A stretch of DNA of 64,000 nt. Origin: Notospermus geniculatus. Its lineage: Eukaryota > Nemertea > Pilidiophora > Heteronemertea > Lineidae. This document shows, piece by piece, positions 11,978 through 24,149 of this stretch; position 1 is the stretch's first letter; every line of letters starts with the position of its first letter. The DNA lies in NCBI GenBank assembly GCA_002633025.1, contig NMRB01000054.1, positions 27,765 through 91,764 on the forward strand, read 5' to 3'. Below the pieces are notes generated by a model. That model saw only the letters and a list, made by a program, of their open reading frames with translations, was not told the origin of the DNA and did not search any database. Both the position numbers and the translations under genes were made by a program.

Positions 11978-13404
11978 TGATGGACTGCTCAGCCCATGAT
12001 GGAATACAATGTTGACTCTCAACAAACCTCTCTGACACAGCAGAAAATCTGATGTTCAAACAAATCTGTGTTGTTCCTGTTAGGAACAAGGCCCCAACAC
12101 AAAACGCATGTGGAACCTCCAATACTCCAGTCCAAAACTGGTGGAAGTGTGAATGAAATTGGTCCTAAATTTATTTCAAGTTGTCTAAAGTGCAATTCAA
12201 CTGCTGATGGAAGTCCCTATACATCAGAACCATTAGATGTTTCTGATGTACAACTAAGCCATATTTTCTGATTATAAACTAGTACAACTATTATGGCAAG
12301 TATAATATACCAACAACCCAATGGCACAGACGTCAGATGACGACAATGACACTGTATGACGTGCCGTGCCCTCCCCACAACTGTGCTATCCCGCTAACAT
12401 CTAGAAGCCATTGAAAAGGCAATATTTCCAGGGGCAAAACTTGAATTGGCCAAGAGAGCTGTCTTTGCCACGTTACACTACAGATAAAATCATTATAAAG
12501 CTGATGGGTTTGGCCTTCGACATGGATTTGACAAAGAAGTCAAATATTTGTACCAAGCAGGGACACATTCACATACATATATAATCAAACGAGAATGATA
12601 ACAGTGGAATTTTGCCAGTGCAATTGCACATCAACAGCAGATTCAAAAATGTTTTTCTCACATTAGTTCACTGAAAATTCATCTCGAACTCAAATTTGGG
12701 AATCCTATCTATATTGTTTTTTAAAAAGTATTATAGTTTCTAGCCATAAGGCACTCTGCACTGCCTTCAAGACAGCATATTTCAACAAATAAATTCATGT
12801 CTAATTCATAACATTGATAATTTTACATCTATTTTTTATCATTGGAAAATATGGTTAATGCCACAATATGATCTATTGCCTTCTGTCTCTAGAAATACAT
12901 AGAATTGGTTAAAATACGACAGACTATATCAACTGCTGAAGTTGTTATCATTTTCTGTTCTGAGGGGACTACATTTTGCATCATAACTTTACAAATCTCT
13001 TAACATCAAAATGAGAAACACTTGTGTCCAACTTTTCATGTTTTACATGCAAAATGGATATTTCATCCTATGAAAATGTTACAACCATTCAATGGCAAGA
13101 CAGCAACTCACGAAACAAAAATATCTAATCATCTCGAAAATAAACAATCAACTTCAGTGTCAGCATGCTTGAGACGTTCAGATGACACAAAGCATTGCTT
13201 TCTATGTCTAAAAATTCAAACAAAATCCAAATCCAATGAATTCACATCAATATGAGACACTTTTTTCAAAAATTGTCCACAAAGTTCATGCAGCCGCAAC
13301 TGAAATACCACCAATCCAACAGTTTCTGATGTAAACATGGCAGCGTTTAATGCAATGTACAGAGTCAGTTGCCTACACATATCATATACAATCCCTGAGG
13401 TCGT
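11978..13404 (-). other. Probable 3' region of the FAM162 gene, otherwise featureless
   Basis: This AT-rich stretch lies directly downstream of the FAM162 stop codon (minus strand). A minus-strand ATTAAA is about 55 nt past the stop (13,347-13,352) and an AATAAA lies at 12,170-12,175, so the 3' UTR could be short or about 1.2 kb. No other gene is seen. Confidence 0.35.
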
Positions 13405-13627
13405 CTAAGAAGTGGTCTTGTCCTTTCCTTCATCATGATCATGAGCATGCTTCTCAGTCGAATGTTGCTTATGCCACCTAAGATTTTGCCTGGATAGGGT
13501 ATCGCCCCAGCCTTGTTCCCGTTTACCAGCCCAGATCATGGTTCCACAACCTATCAGGGTGGCCAGGGCCATGCCAATGTTGAGACGGATCCTGAACCAT
13601 TCCTTCGCCTTCTTCAACTTCTGATAT
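13405..13627 (-). CDS. FAM162: FAM162 exon 4 (last coding exon)
   Basis: The exon runs from an acceptor ending gtctgttttcag to the TAG stop at 13,405-13,407. It encodes YQKLKKAKEWFRIRL, the membrane span, DTLSRQNLRWHK and a His/Asp/Lys-rich tail. Confidence 0.85.
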
Positions 13628-16600
13628 CTGAAAACAGACACAAGATGTTTTAGATAATATGGAATGTCTGACAGTGGCGAATCCAGGAGTTGCCGAATGG
13701 GGGGGGGGATGAGCGCCAGAGGCGTGAAGAAAATTTTTTGGTAAAAGTGCCGGAAATGCAATTTCCTGGCACCTGGGAAGGCCAAACTGAACTTTCTTTT
13801 TACTGAAAATCAGGGGTCTGAAGGAACCAGAAGAAAACTTTTTGCTGCTCGGCGGCTGAACGGGCCGGGGGGGGGGGGGGCACCGGGCCCCCCCTTTGAT
13901 CTGCCACTGTCTGACCCTGGCTTAAAAATTTTTTTCTCTTTCTACTAAACAAGCAAGGTTTTACTTTAGTGTACATTGTACCACCATGACTACAAGACAA
14001 GGCTTCGGATGGGAACGAACCTGTGAGACTTCAACTGCATGTTTTGTTTGATTTGTAGCTGTCAGCCTACTTGTTATGATTGTTGCAGTCATAGTGCAGA
14101 ATGCCAAGGAGTGCATTGAAGTGAAGAGCCTTTGACCTGGGGGCTGTCTTCAAGAATAGTGTGGTACCTGATCTAAATTCATCTGTACACAAATATGACT
14201 CCTGGCATTTACTTGTTCAAACAGGACATCAGTTTTTGTACTTCCAGGAAGACAAATGGTCTACGCAATCAACAATCAGCGATCAGACATGAACTATGCT
14301 AGGGATGATTTATGTCTTTGTACTCGCTTCCATGCGCCATGTTTTTCAGGCGATTAACATGTAATTCAAGTCGACCGTTTCCAGTGAGTGGCAGTTGCAC
14401 GTGTAGGCCTTCTTTCTGGTCCTATATCTGATTGTTTTAGGATATTTGTTCAGGTTTACGTAATTACAAAGTGTCCCAGGGGGAATGATTCCCTTTTTCA
14501 TCCTTTGAAGCAATTAGGACTGCATACATGAGGAGAAGACTATTCATTAGTGAGTTTATGCAACGGCCTAGGATTCCTCCCATTACCATCACTGAAGCCA
14601 ACTTGAACAATAGGTGAATGATCGCTGAACGCTGTTGCCGTAGGCCCAACCGGGCTGTTACGAAAATGCACTATTATTGAACCTGATACTCATAGGCCTA
14701 ACTTCTTCCACAAGTCTACTTGGAATCCTGGATGCTCCACAGAAACTCTCAAATTCAGAATCAACCTGAGTTTATCAGTGAGAAGTATCCTGAGACACGT
14801 ACGAGACTTTTTCTGGCACTTCATCCAGATGTTTATACATGTTGCTCATCACTAGGATCCTCTTTTGAAACGGTGACACCAGTACTCGGTTCACTGAAAT
14901 CATAAAGGGTAAAACATCATATAATCATAAGCCCCGTTTACACTGAGCAAAAATAACCGATCTCGGACCGGTCCGAGATCGGATCGCCAAAAAAATAGCA
15001 AGTGTAAACGGGACAAGCGTGCCAGGATCGGTTCCAAATCGAACCGTGCCGAGACCACCAGTTGGAGGTGATCTCGGACCGGTCCGAGATCGGATCGGTT
15101 CGATAAACTGCTGTGTAAACGGTAACCGATCTCGGCTCGGTTGCTAAATTGTGTTCTGCACATGCGCGAATTATGAATGACGTCATTAGCGGGAATTTTT
15201 TAGTGATTTTCCATGGCGGCATCCATTTTGTTGTTGTTGTCGTTTGATTTTTCGTTTGGTTTTCGTACCTCCGATCGACTGAACTGACTGGAGAGCTCGA
15301 GGGACCCGCCAACTGGCTCGGTTCCACTGTGCCAGTGTAAACGGGTCAGATCGCCAGATGACGAACCGTGCCGGGACCGGTCCGAGCACGGATCGCTTTT
15401 TCCGTGACCAGTGTAAACGGGGCTATACAATATACCAACTTAGGCCAGATGCCGGCAGTGGTAATCTGCTGGCAAGAGAGAGACATGAAACTGCAGCAAA
15501 CCCACACTGCAGCAGATATCATTATTTAAGAATCCACACCATGACTTCACATGCTGTACCCCTACTACTCCCAGTCCATGTAGAGCAAGCCAATCATGGA
15601 ACTTGGAGACACGCAGCAGACGGCTGTAGCAAAGGGAAGGAAAACATCAACAAGCCATCCATCCATTTGGATTTCCTGACGCAGGCAGAGAAGCCATGTC
15701 AATAGGAGCAGTCAGCCGCGCATATTGCCAACAGATGGCAGCAAAGTCTTAGCGGACCAATGTACAGGAAAATCTACGTGATTGCTGCTCGATCGATAAT
15801 GACTGGGTCCGCTAGATGCATTGAATTGGGCCGTAGTGACACCTAGTGGTCAACTCGCTGACAGCTCCTATTNGGGTCGTCTGACCTAGGGGTATATATG
15901 TACCAAGTTTCAGGTCAATAGCTCCAGCGGTTACGAAACGTGCCCTGCTAACGGACAACGACGACGACGACGACGACGGACGACGACGGACGCACAACCA
16001 TTGTATAAGCTCACCACGGTGAGCTAAAAATGCTCTTTAAGGTTTTTGCTAATGATTGCGCTACAAAAACTGTTCTACCTGGTGATGGTAGTTTGGGTCT
16101 GATAATGCAAGTCATGTTGGGTATCAGAGAACAGCTGAAGGTATTCTCAGCGAGAATTTGACTTTGTGTATCTTAACCACAGGGTGGTTATTGGCACTTA
16201 GTGTGCTAAACAGAATCGTCCTATGAAGTCAAAAGGTAATCTGTACACATTCAGCAAGAAAAGTATTGGCCAGACACTTCTCATGAGACAGGACCGAAAT
16301 GGGAGTATCATGTGGGCTACGTCCCAAATCAACAGGTATCAACATCATCTGACCCTTCAGCCAGGAAACTATGGAATCATCGATGGCAGCTGCCGACAAT
16401 ATATCATTCTAAGAGAGATCCCTAAATGCCCATATTTCCATATTGATATTTGGCCTTTATTCATTCACGGCATGAATATAGGCCTACCGGTATCTTGAGA
16501 AATTCACTTGCAGCCAATGATTTGAGATTGATTGACTGAAGCAAAATTAGGCCAAAAGTTTTCTGAACAACACAATTAAAGCCTTCTGCAAAACTCATGA

Positions 16601-19600
16601 TTTTCTGCACCAACATACACAGAATCTAACAAAACACACCAAACCCAGACACCAAACTGGCTTATGAGATAGCCCCCAACCTGAACTTTTCATACTGGTA
16701 CATTATGCTGATGGCAGTATTCTGCGTTCAAGCATGTCAAGGGCAGTCTGCTGAAATCCATGGACAGCGTGTACACAATTCAACAGCTGATGCCTGAGTG
16801 ATGGGGAGTATGCAATTGGACTCATCATCAATATTCTGCTGCTCACGTGACTTTTGTTGACAAAAATCTACATTAGAGTGTGATACAGTCATCACAGCTG
16901 GGTAAAACGCGAAATTCCCCATCCGCTATTCTCGGATTGTTATTGTAATTGTAAACGATTCAAGCTAAAAAACATCCATCAATTTCGAGAAAAAAGTCTG
17001 CGCTAAAGTACATTGGCAGAAAGGTCGCAAGGATTATGTTGATTGTCATGAAAACACAACAACCACGGCCAATGGAAAAGATAGGGTGTTTTTAATGCCA
17101 CAAGCTATGAAACTCTGTTTAGTGGCCTAAAAGATACATGTTATTCCCATGGCAATGCCACGACACAAGCCCTGGGATTCCTATTGATGCGAATTTGAGA
17201 CAGTTTCTATAGCAACATTGTGAAAAAAGGATGAGATACTGAACAAGCTTCGAAGTTCACTGACACGTCTGATGTTATGGTCTTTATACATCAGAAGACC
17301 CAGTCAATGAATATTACACATTAGAGGCAGAGGGAGAGGGAAGTGGTTCTGGTCTATTGATTGCTTGCAGCCCTTCAACCCTATATCACATCACAAGACA
17401 AGGGAACGACATCATATGTCATAATGGGGGATTCTAATATCAGGGCCTTAGAAACTGTCTTTTGTTCCAATTGTGTGCATTTACATTACAAATATTACAG
17501 TACACATAATTTGAATCAGTCTCTAGACTGGAGTCTATCCATGGGCATAATTTTGTCATCAACTGTAAATTGAGTCCCATCAAATTGATTGTGGAGGTTG
17601 ATATTTTCTAGACCATGTCACTCAAATCAGCTGGTTACCTTCAGCAAATGTCAGACTTGTCAGAAAATGGGTCAGCTTGTCAAGCCTTGACTGCAAGAGG
17701 CTGGCAAATACTTGCTTCCTGGAAAGAACGGGCAGTATAAAGTGCAGGATTCTCCACTAGTGTAACAGAACAGGCGCGGCACCCGTTCTAAAACGCAGGA
17801 TTGATCTCAGCACCCGGTCTAAAAATCCGCCGCCCGGTCAAAAAAACTGCCGCCCGGTCAAAATTATTCACTTTAAATAACACTGAGGTTTTCCAAGCAC
17901 CGACGGGAGCTAGATTTGCATTCTGAAATGCTGGGAAATTGCATTTCAGGGCTTCTAGATATCAAATATTTCTGGGGGAGGCCCCCAGACCCCCCTGAGG
18001 ATGCGCGTGCGACAGCGGCTTCCGATATCAGTAATCGTGTGACGTNAATGAATTCAAATGTCCGTAACTTTTGTTCTAGTTGAGATAATTCAATAATTCT
18101 TTCTGTTCTGTACAATTTGGAATCTTGGCTTAAAGATCAGGTACATTGGAAGTCATTTCATGATGTTTCAAATTTTGCTCCTGATGTTAACCTCTGCGTG
18201 GCCTGACCCCTTAGAAACAGTCTTTTGTTCCAATTGTGTGCATAAATTACATTACCGTACAAACATTACAGTACACATAATTTGAATCAGTCTCTAGACT
18301 GGAGTCTATCCATGGGCATAATTTTGTCATCAACTGTAAATTGAGTCCCATCAAATTGATTGTGGAGGTTGATATTTTCTAGACCATGTCACTCAAATCA
18401 GCTGGTTACCTTCAGCAAATGTCAGACTTGTCAGAAAATGGGTCAGCTTGTCAAGCCTTGACTGCAAGAGGCTGGCAAATACTTGCTTCCTGGAAAGAAC
18501 GGGCAGTATAAAGTCCGCAGGGTTCTCCACTAGTGTAACAGAACAGGCGCGGCACCCGTTCTAAAACGCAGGATTGATCTCAGCACCCGGTCTAAAAATC
18601 CGCCGCCCGGTCAAAAAAACTGCCGCCCGGTCAAAATTATTCGCTTTAAATAACACTGAGGTTTTCCAAGCACCGACGGGAGCTAGATTTGCATTCTGAA
18701 ATGCTGGGAAATTGCATTTCAGGGCTTCTAGATATCAAATATTTCTGGGGGAGGCCCCCAGACCCCCCTGAGGATGCGCGTGCGACAGCGGCTTCCGATA
18801 TCAGTAATCGTGTGACGTCACCAGCACCCGGTCTGTTTCAAACCCAGTGGAGAACCCTGAAGTGGGAGTGAAAAAGCCACATTTATCTTGGTAGCAGCAG
18901 GAGATGACATCGACAAGGACAGGAGAGAAAATGCAGTCAATGCAACAATGCCACATCTGAGGTTGTTCAAGGACCGTACATCTCAAAGCAATGAGGGGAG
19001 CTGAGGCAGGCTGACACTGACAGAGAGTTCAAGTAAGGCTATGACCTCATTCAGCAATATTTGAAAAGGAGATCCAAAATCCCCTTGTTGGCCGACTGGA
19101 TGGAGTGGCGTTGTTCTGAAGAGGGTTGACACTGTTGTTCTGCAAGGCTCACTCGCTGTCATTGAACTGGAGTGAGCTTACAGACGACAACAACACATGT
19201 GATGTGGCAATGACCTCAAAATTGGGTCACGTCAACAGACGAAAGGACAGGTTGCATACATTCAATCTCAATGACAAGTCAGGTTTGGCCATGTTGGAAG
19301 CAAAATGTGTTGTCCAAACAGGAGTAGGTGTTACTGGTCTGTGACTGAGTTGGTCAGTAGATTGGGTCACTGCCTGGTTGCAAAATATTGATGTATTGGA
19401 GTGAACAGATGGCCTTATAAAACTCACACGTTGCATCTTTATGGGTGAGCAGACAAGAGGCGGAAGACCTCGAGCTCAAGATGGCCACTTCACAGCCATT
19501 CTGATCAGCAAACATGTTCATCTGTTTGTAAATAAGACAGAGTTCCATAACACTCATTTCGATAAAAGCAAAGTAATTGATTATATTGATCACAGAAAAA

Positions 19601-21772
19601 TGGAAGTAAACATACCATCCAGACTATGCCCATGTGTTTACATTGTGTTCATTCATTCAACTCAGTAGTTCCGGCTTTTCTGAAGATGGCACACATTATA
19701 ATGTGTATTCGAATATCAGGTCAATGTCTCTGGCCATGAATCGCCTGAGGCCTACAATGTTTTGAAAATGCTGAACGCACCCCAGAGTGGGCAACTTGTG
19801 CATGATGATGTCTGCAAGTACATGTACATGTACAACTTCCGATTCCACTTTCCAAGTTGTTCATGGCAACAAGCTGACTTCCAGTCCTTTGGAAGTACCC
19901 GAGTGATAATTGTTTTGCAGTACCTATCCCAAGAAAAAAGCAGAACACCCAACACAGCGACACTGGCTACGCTTCATTCGACATCCAGGGACAAAGGACT
20001 CAGAAGCTTGGAAAAAACCACGTCAACACATCTCCTAGACTACCACTCAGTCAATCAATTCTTGAACATCAGCTGGGTCGATTGGACTGTGTACAGACTG
20101 AATAGTGAATGGACTCATTGAGACAAAAAAGTCTCTAGTTTCTGGTTCCACTGGGTGGAACTCCCAGTCAGAGTGGGACACTGACAATAACCACCATAAT
20201 CAACTCAGTAACAGCTTGCCTAGCTGTCAATCATGTCAACTCTGAGGTCAAGTGTACAATTGAAATGAGATGAAAACTTGGGTTCCGGGCATTCGCCATT
20301 GTCGGGCGATACATTGGACAAAAGGCAGGTTTTACATGCAATTTTCAAGCCAAATTTCAGACAGTCAGGTTTGTTTTTGGAAGTGTCCTCTCAGTCAAAT
20401 GATCAACACCTCAAGCAATTCATTTCAACCAAGACCAGGTCACCCTTTCCCAGGGTTTAACACATGTAGCATTGATTAACCGAGTTGTGGAACTATTGGC
20501 ATCTTATCTAGTTTACAATGAATTATCTTATCGAAAATCCTGAAAAAATGAATGAATATCATTGGATTTCCTGCAATTTCTTATCGAGTACATCCTAGTC
20601 AGATCTAAGTTGGTGTTAGCTGTGTCTATTAACTGTATCTAATGGTGTGCACTTCCCTACCATGTGACAATGTAATTTTGCATGATGAAATCTAATATTA
20701 AAATTCATCATCAATTTAAAACGACAATGCTGAAGCTATCTTACAAGCAGGCTACGAGTGCACCAGTGTGCCACTACACCCAGAATAAGTATTACAATTG
20801 ATTTATTTACAACTTAGAACTGTTATTTCAGTACATGTATTAGAATAAACCAAAGTTACAGTTCTACTCTTCTGTTCTTCAAAGTTGTAAACCAGGGGTC
20901 AATCAAAGATACTCACTTCCAGGACTAAGATCATGGATCATGTCGTCTAAAACAGAGAATGACTGATAAAGAGAAATCAAAGCAATCATATATGGTTGGA
21001 AATTCTAGCATTTCCCTGCAGAAGCTCATTGTAACCATGGTCACAAGGTAACATATGGTTACACTGTATATAATACTACGGCATTTTTGCATTATCCCCC
21101 CACCCCATCAACACTGTTACTAACCCTAACAATAGCCCTAAGACTGTTCCTGACTCTAACAATAGCCCTTAACACTGACCCTGTGGTGGGGAGGGATTAG
21201 GCCTAGCCTATGCAGTTAGCCTAGGCCAGCCAGGAATTCTTCTGGTCAAAATGGTCAGCCTGGGTGATTTTAAAGTTGTTTGTAAACACCAGTGTTAACA
21301 TCATGATCATGGTTAGGCCTAACACCAACTTAAACACAGTGGTCAGTGGGAATCCAACCAATCCAATGATGATGTCAACACTCCCTCTGGCCTCTGCTCT
21401 GGTCCAATCACATGAACGATTTACAAAGAGGCCCTAGGCCTATGCTGTGTTGCCGACATGGCCAGATGGCTGATGACATGGAATGGTGAATGGATGAGGT
21501 TGCGCTGAACAACAACACAACACCGTCCCAGATGACCTCATTTTTCCCAGGCCATGCGTGCACTGTACATTGTGTGTACAAATCTACACAACGTCACAAT
21601 ACTCACTCTTGACGTCAGACGCTGAGGATTCTGTGATTTCAGCCATCCCTCGCATCCCTGGCCTTGAGATCGCAGTGGTCTGTCTCTGCGCAATCAAAGG
21701 GCCTGAAATTCCTCTATTTGCCACTCTGACACCAGTGGCAGTCCTAAGCAAGGCATCCCGTGCTGCAAACAT
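13405..21772 (-). CDS. FAM162: FAM162-family (UPF0389) mitochondrial membrane protein, four exons
   Basis: I joined exons 21,772-21,607, 20,946-20,917, 14,893-14,803 and 13,627-13,405. All junctions are GT-AG and phases match (1, 1, 2), giving 510 nt, 169 residues plus stop. Residues 1-55 look like a mitochondrial presequence (MFAARDALLRTATGVRVANR, rich in Ala, Arg and Ser, no acidic residue until far in). Residues 67-96 contain the family's NRV...QKRILV...DEVPEKVS segment. Residues 97-160 hold KAKEWFRIRL, one membrane span around 109-132 (ALATLIGCGTMIWAG) and the DTLSRQNLRWHK motif. This order matches FAM162A/B, which are around 155 residues. FAM162A is known as a hypoxia-inducible mitochondrial protein linked to cell death; a similar role here is inference. 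Start choice rests on the presequence. Exons 1 and 2 are duplicated at 26,972-28,379. The gene is divergent from the giant repeat-protein gene. Confidence 0.85.
13673..13909. mobile_element. Non-autonomous hAT-like element in FAM162 intron 3
   Basis: The ends are CAGTGGCGAATCCAG on the left and a diverged inverted copy, CTGCCACTG, on the right, with TCTGA flanking both sides. The CAGTGGC terminus is typical of hAT-type repeats. The interior contains poly-G/poly-C runs. It sits about 45 bp from the exon 4 acceptor. Confidence 0.5.
14803..14893 (-). CDS. FAM162: FAM162 exon 3
   Basis: A 91-nt exon lies between an acceptor ending tatgatttcag and a gtacgtgt donor. It encodes NRVLVSPFQKRILVMSNMYK followed by HLDEVPEKV, the diagnostic FAM162 core, and splices in phase 2 to exon 4. 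Confidence 0.85.
14930..15424. mobile_element. MITE with 16-bp inverted ends and 3-bp target duplication
   Basis: The terminal repeat AGCCCCGTTTACACTG is perfect at both ends and flanked by ATA on each side, compatible with a 3-bp target-site duplication of the PIF/Harbinger kind. The interior repeats a palindrome built on CTCGGACCGGTCCGAG near 14,955, 15,073 and (partly) 15,375. It lies in intron 2 of the FAM162 gene, 37 bp upstream of exon 3 on the minus strand. Confidence 0.75.
15873..15873. other. Single-N assembly joint
   Basis: One undetermined base sits where unique sequence abruptly meets the middle of a repeat. Confidence 0.7.
15874..16027 (+). mobile_element. Truncated 3' end of the 1921-2830 repeat family
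   Basis: It shares the phrases GACCTAGGGGTATA and CGTGCCCTGCTAACGGAC with 1921-2830. It also has the terminal AGCTCACC...GGTGAGCT hairpin plus A tail and an expanded GAC/ACG trinucleotide run. The 5' part is missing at the N joint. Confidence 0.7.
16028..17448. other. FAM162 intron 2 sequence, no gene seen
   Basis: AT-rich intronic DNA with no exon that would join the FAM162 frame and no repeat boundary recognised. Confidence 0.4.
17449..18045. repeat. Direct repeat R2, copy 1, cut at an N joint
   Basis: It matches 18,210-18,819 with minor differences and ends exactly at the N at 18,046. This is the pattern of overlapping contig ends or haplotypes placed in series. Confidence 0.8.
18046..18046. 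other. Single-N assembly joint
   Basis: One N terminates R2 copy 1 inside a repeat; copy 2 restarts 160 bp later. Confidence 0.7.
18210..18819. repeat. Direct repeat R2, copy 2
   Basis: This is the partner of 17,449-18,045 and contains most of the hAT-like element described at 18,517-18,858. Confidence 0.8.
18517..18858. mobile_element. Non-autonomous hAT-like element
   Basis: The perfect 14-bp inverted ends are CAGGGTTCTCCACT. The interior has repeated CCGCCCGGTCAAAA phrases and a GGGGGAGGCCCCCAG segment. The flanks share AAGT. A copy truncated by the N joint begins near 17,745. Confidence 0.65.
18859..20794. other. FAM162 intron 2 sequence, no gene seen
   Basis: No supported exon or element was found; short open frames are without recognisable content. 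Confidence 0.4.
20917..20946 (-). CDS. FAM162: FAM162 exon 2 (30-nt microexon)
   Basis: The acceptor ends ctctgttttag and the donor is gtgagtat. Thirty nucleotides insert NDMIHDLSPG between the presequence exon and the conserved core without changing phase. The second copy (26,972-26,998) is 27 nt, one codon shorter. Confidence 0.75.
21607..21772 (-). CDS. FAM162: FAM162 exon 1 (start and presequence)
   Basis: 166 nt from ATG to a gtgagtat donor, encoding a 55-residue Ala/Arg/Ser/Thr-rich mitochondrial-type leader. The upstream sequence differs between the two copies, while the ATG and downstream frame are preserved. Confidence 0.8.
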
Positions 21773-23450
21773 TTTGGTGAAGCGCGTTTGAAAGCGGGAA
21801 TTCGACTGCTATCCTGACAAAAATGATGATTTAGGTCAATTTGCGATAGTGACGCCACCAACGGTGACGCCAGTAACTAAACACCAGACAGAACAATTCC
21901 GGTAGATGGCAGCAGCAGCAGGCGGTGCCGCCCGCCCAACGCGAATTTTCGTTTGTCTTCGTGGTTGTGACGCGAGGCATTCTGCAGGCGAGGCGTTGGG
22001 AGTAACTATCACGACATATTATTTGAGCAGTTTTATACCCAAAACATTGTCAACATGAACACGAGCCATGTTGGATGGACCTTCAAATCAATGTGAAGCT
22101 TCACTAGGCCTACTAAACATGATTAAAAACCTGTGCCCCAAAAGACCAATTTTGCATTCCTCCCGTTATTATCAGTGTCCAAGTCATTTTACGTAATTTT
22201 ACACTCAAATATACGATTTGTATTCATAAGATGAATGAAAGAATTGAATTGTCCATGGTCCTGAAGCGCTTTTTTTAGTGCTTTTGCCACAGTGACGCAC
22301 CCGATGGGTCATGGGTTCCGGAAACGGGCGACGGATTTGAAGAAAAAGGTTCGGTACTCAGAGCAGCACATAGGTGGCAAGCTGTTGATCTAGGCCTACA
22401 ACACATTGTGACATGAAACCTGACAATATTGGGCAGGTCTTTGGACGACTCTTGCCCTCGTGCTAGATTTCTGACGATAATTAGCCGGATTTCACCAGAC
22501 CACGCCGCGTACAACTTGAGTTCATGCGAGCTGGGAACATCAAATAAAAGGCCTAAGTGCCATAAGCATGTTAAAAACTTGCCAAATCAACATATCAGGG
22601 TGAGGTATGTTGTTCTTACTAATACGTGACGGATGCGCACTGGAGAAATGTGCTGGAAGGGAACATCGTAAATTCATTGGTCTGTTGTGTCAACATCCAT
22701 GATTTAAATAACCTCTGCCACTCCATTCTTGGTTTTCGTAGCCCCGGGCAATAGTTATGCGTAATTTCAGTTGGTTTCCAGGAGAAGCCCCCCCCCCGCC
22801 CATCCGTTTTGGGGGATTCGGAAGTAGTCAAGCCTACATTTGTCTAAATCTGAGACAATCATGCCTAGACATTTGTCTAAATCTGAGACGCGATGAGCAG
22901 AAGATCATTCCAGTGAAAGCAGACGACAGCGCACTTTGGGCGAATCACCAACTCGCTTTTAAATATTTTGGAAGTTGACTTCCTATCATGTTATCATTTT
23001 GTGTGCTTTTAAAATGGCAGCATAAGTGCAATCACTTGGAAAGTCACGGCTATAACTTGGTACGGCGAGTTTTCGGAAAGGTTACATGCAGCATCGTCTA
23101 GGTAACTCTCACGACCAGACTTGGCCTTTAAGAGTCCTCTTGAAAATACATCTGATAAAAAAGTGCACCACAGTGACATCCCATGGGAACCGGGAGCTTG
23201 TTATGATTTGATAACCATGTCGTCCCCTGTCGCATACCTGAGATGAAGAATTTTGTATGTCTACGCCCGCGCGAAACTCAAACATCATATTGCCATGGCC
23301 TGGGGGTAAATAAATACGATTAAAAGGATCACTAAGTATTCATTGCAGTGATTACTTCTCACTCTGGTCAGATTAGGGTGTGGACGGCAGAATTTCGCGG
23401 TTCAGGATTTTCGATTTTGTGGATTTTCATTTCACAAAAGATTTTTAGAG
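21773..23450. promoter_or_regulatory. Divergent promoter region, copy 1, including the giant gene's 5' non-coding exon
   Basis: FAM162 starts leftward at 21,772. Rightward, a non-coding exon of the giant gene ends at 23,450 with a strong donor (AGAG|gtaagt). The exon's 5' limit is unknown; an AT-rich TAAATAAATA at about 23,307 is a possible core promoter element. The arrangement is preserved in copy 2 (28,380-30,531). Confidence 0.45.
22828..22892. repeat. Minisatellite, two units
   Basis: Two copies of an about 31-bp unit containing CATTTGTCTAAATCTGAGAC. The same locus in copy 2 (29,659-29,996) has eleven units. Confidence 0.8.
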
Positions 23451-23787
23451 GTAAGTTTCAATTTCATCATCATTTCTATTTTGAAAGACAAATCACAAAT
23501 AATTTTGGATTATCGGTGTAGGGTCAGGTAGGACAATGCTGATTTACGTAATTGTTAACATTTCCTATTACTTTGGATGTGCTGGTTTAAAAGTGAGTCA
23601 AAGCATGTGTAGAGTACGAGAGATATTAGCCTTCTTTGGTTACTCGGGTCTGGCAAATATCGTGTAGGCCCTTGACAACAAAATAGCCAACACAACTTTA
23701 TCCATATCAAGTTAAACACGAAATTAGCTTTCACATAAAGAGACGTTTTCGTTACCAAGACAATTTTTCCTGGGAATAGTTTTCATA

Positions 23788-24149
23788 TGCTGCGTTCACA
23801 CCTATTGCGAATCGAAATCGGTTTCCGTAAATCGAAATACGGAAATCGATTTGGTTACGTCGGGTCGGGTCACACTACAACTAAACCGATTTCGATTCGA
23901 AACAAAACGCGTCACACTCAACCCGAAATAAACTACGTCATGACGTTAGGCCTACATTGAACATGTTGAATGTATACTGTGCAGTATAACTATTTCGATT
24001 TGGCTAATGCGAATCGAAACCGATTCAAATACCGGTTTGGTTAAATCGGTATAAAAGTGATCTATTTCGAATTGAGTGTGACGCGTTATATCGGAATAAG
24101 CCTTTATTGCGAATTCGATTCGATATAAAACCCTAGTGTGAACACGGCA
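23788..24149. mobile_element. MITE with 3-bp ATA target duplication; empty site in copy 2
   Basis: The element runs from TGCTGCGTTCACAC to the imperfect inverse GTGTGAACACGGCA and is flanked by ATA on both sides. The R3 copy 2 sequence at 30,861-30,863 has a single ATA and no insertion, so both ends are defined by comparison. The interior has many GATTCG/CGAATC palindromes. It lies in the 5' intron of the giant gene. Confidence 0.85.

Noticed and set aside
14464-14649. 61-codon minus-strand hydrophobic frame between FAM162 exons 3 and 4
   Set aside because: It would disrupt the phase-matched join of exons 3 and 4 and has no conserved residues.
21085-21185. CTAACCCTAACAATAGCCCTAA stretch resembling telomeric repeat
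   Set aside because: The phrases are interspersed with unrelated bases and lie inside the R3 repeat in both copies (also about 27,735), so it is an interstitial simple repeat rather than a telomere.
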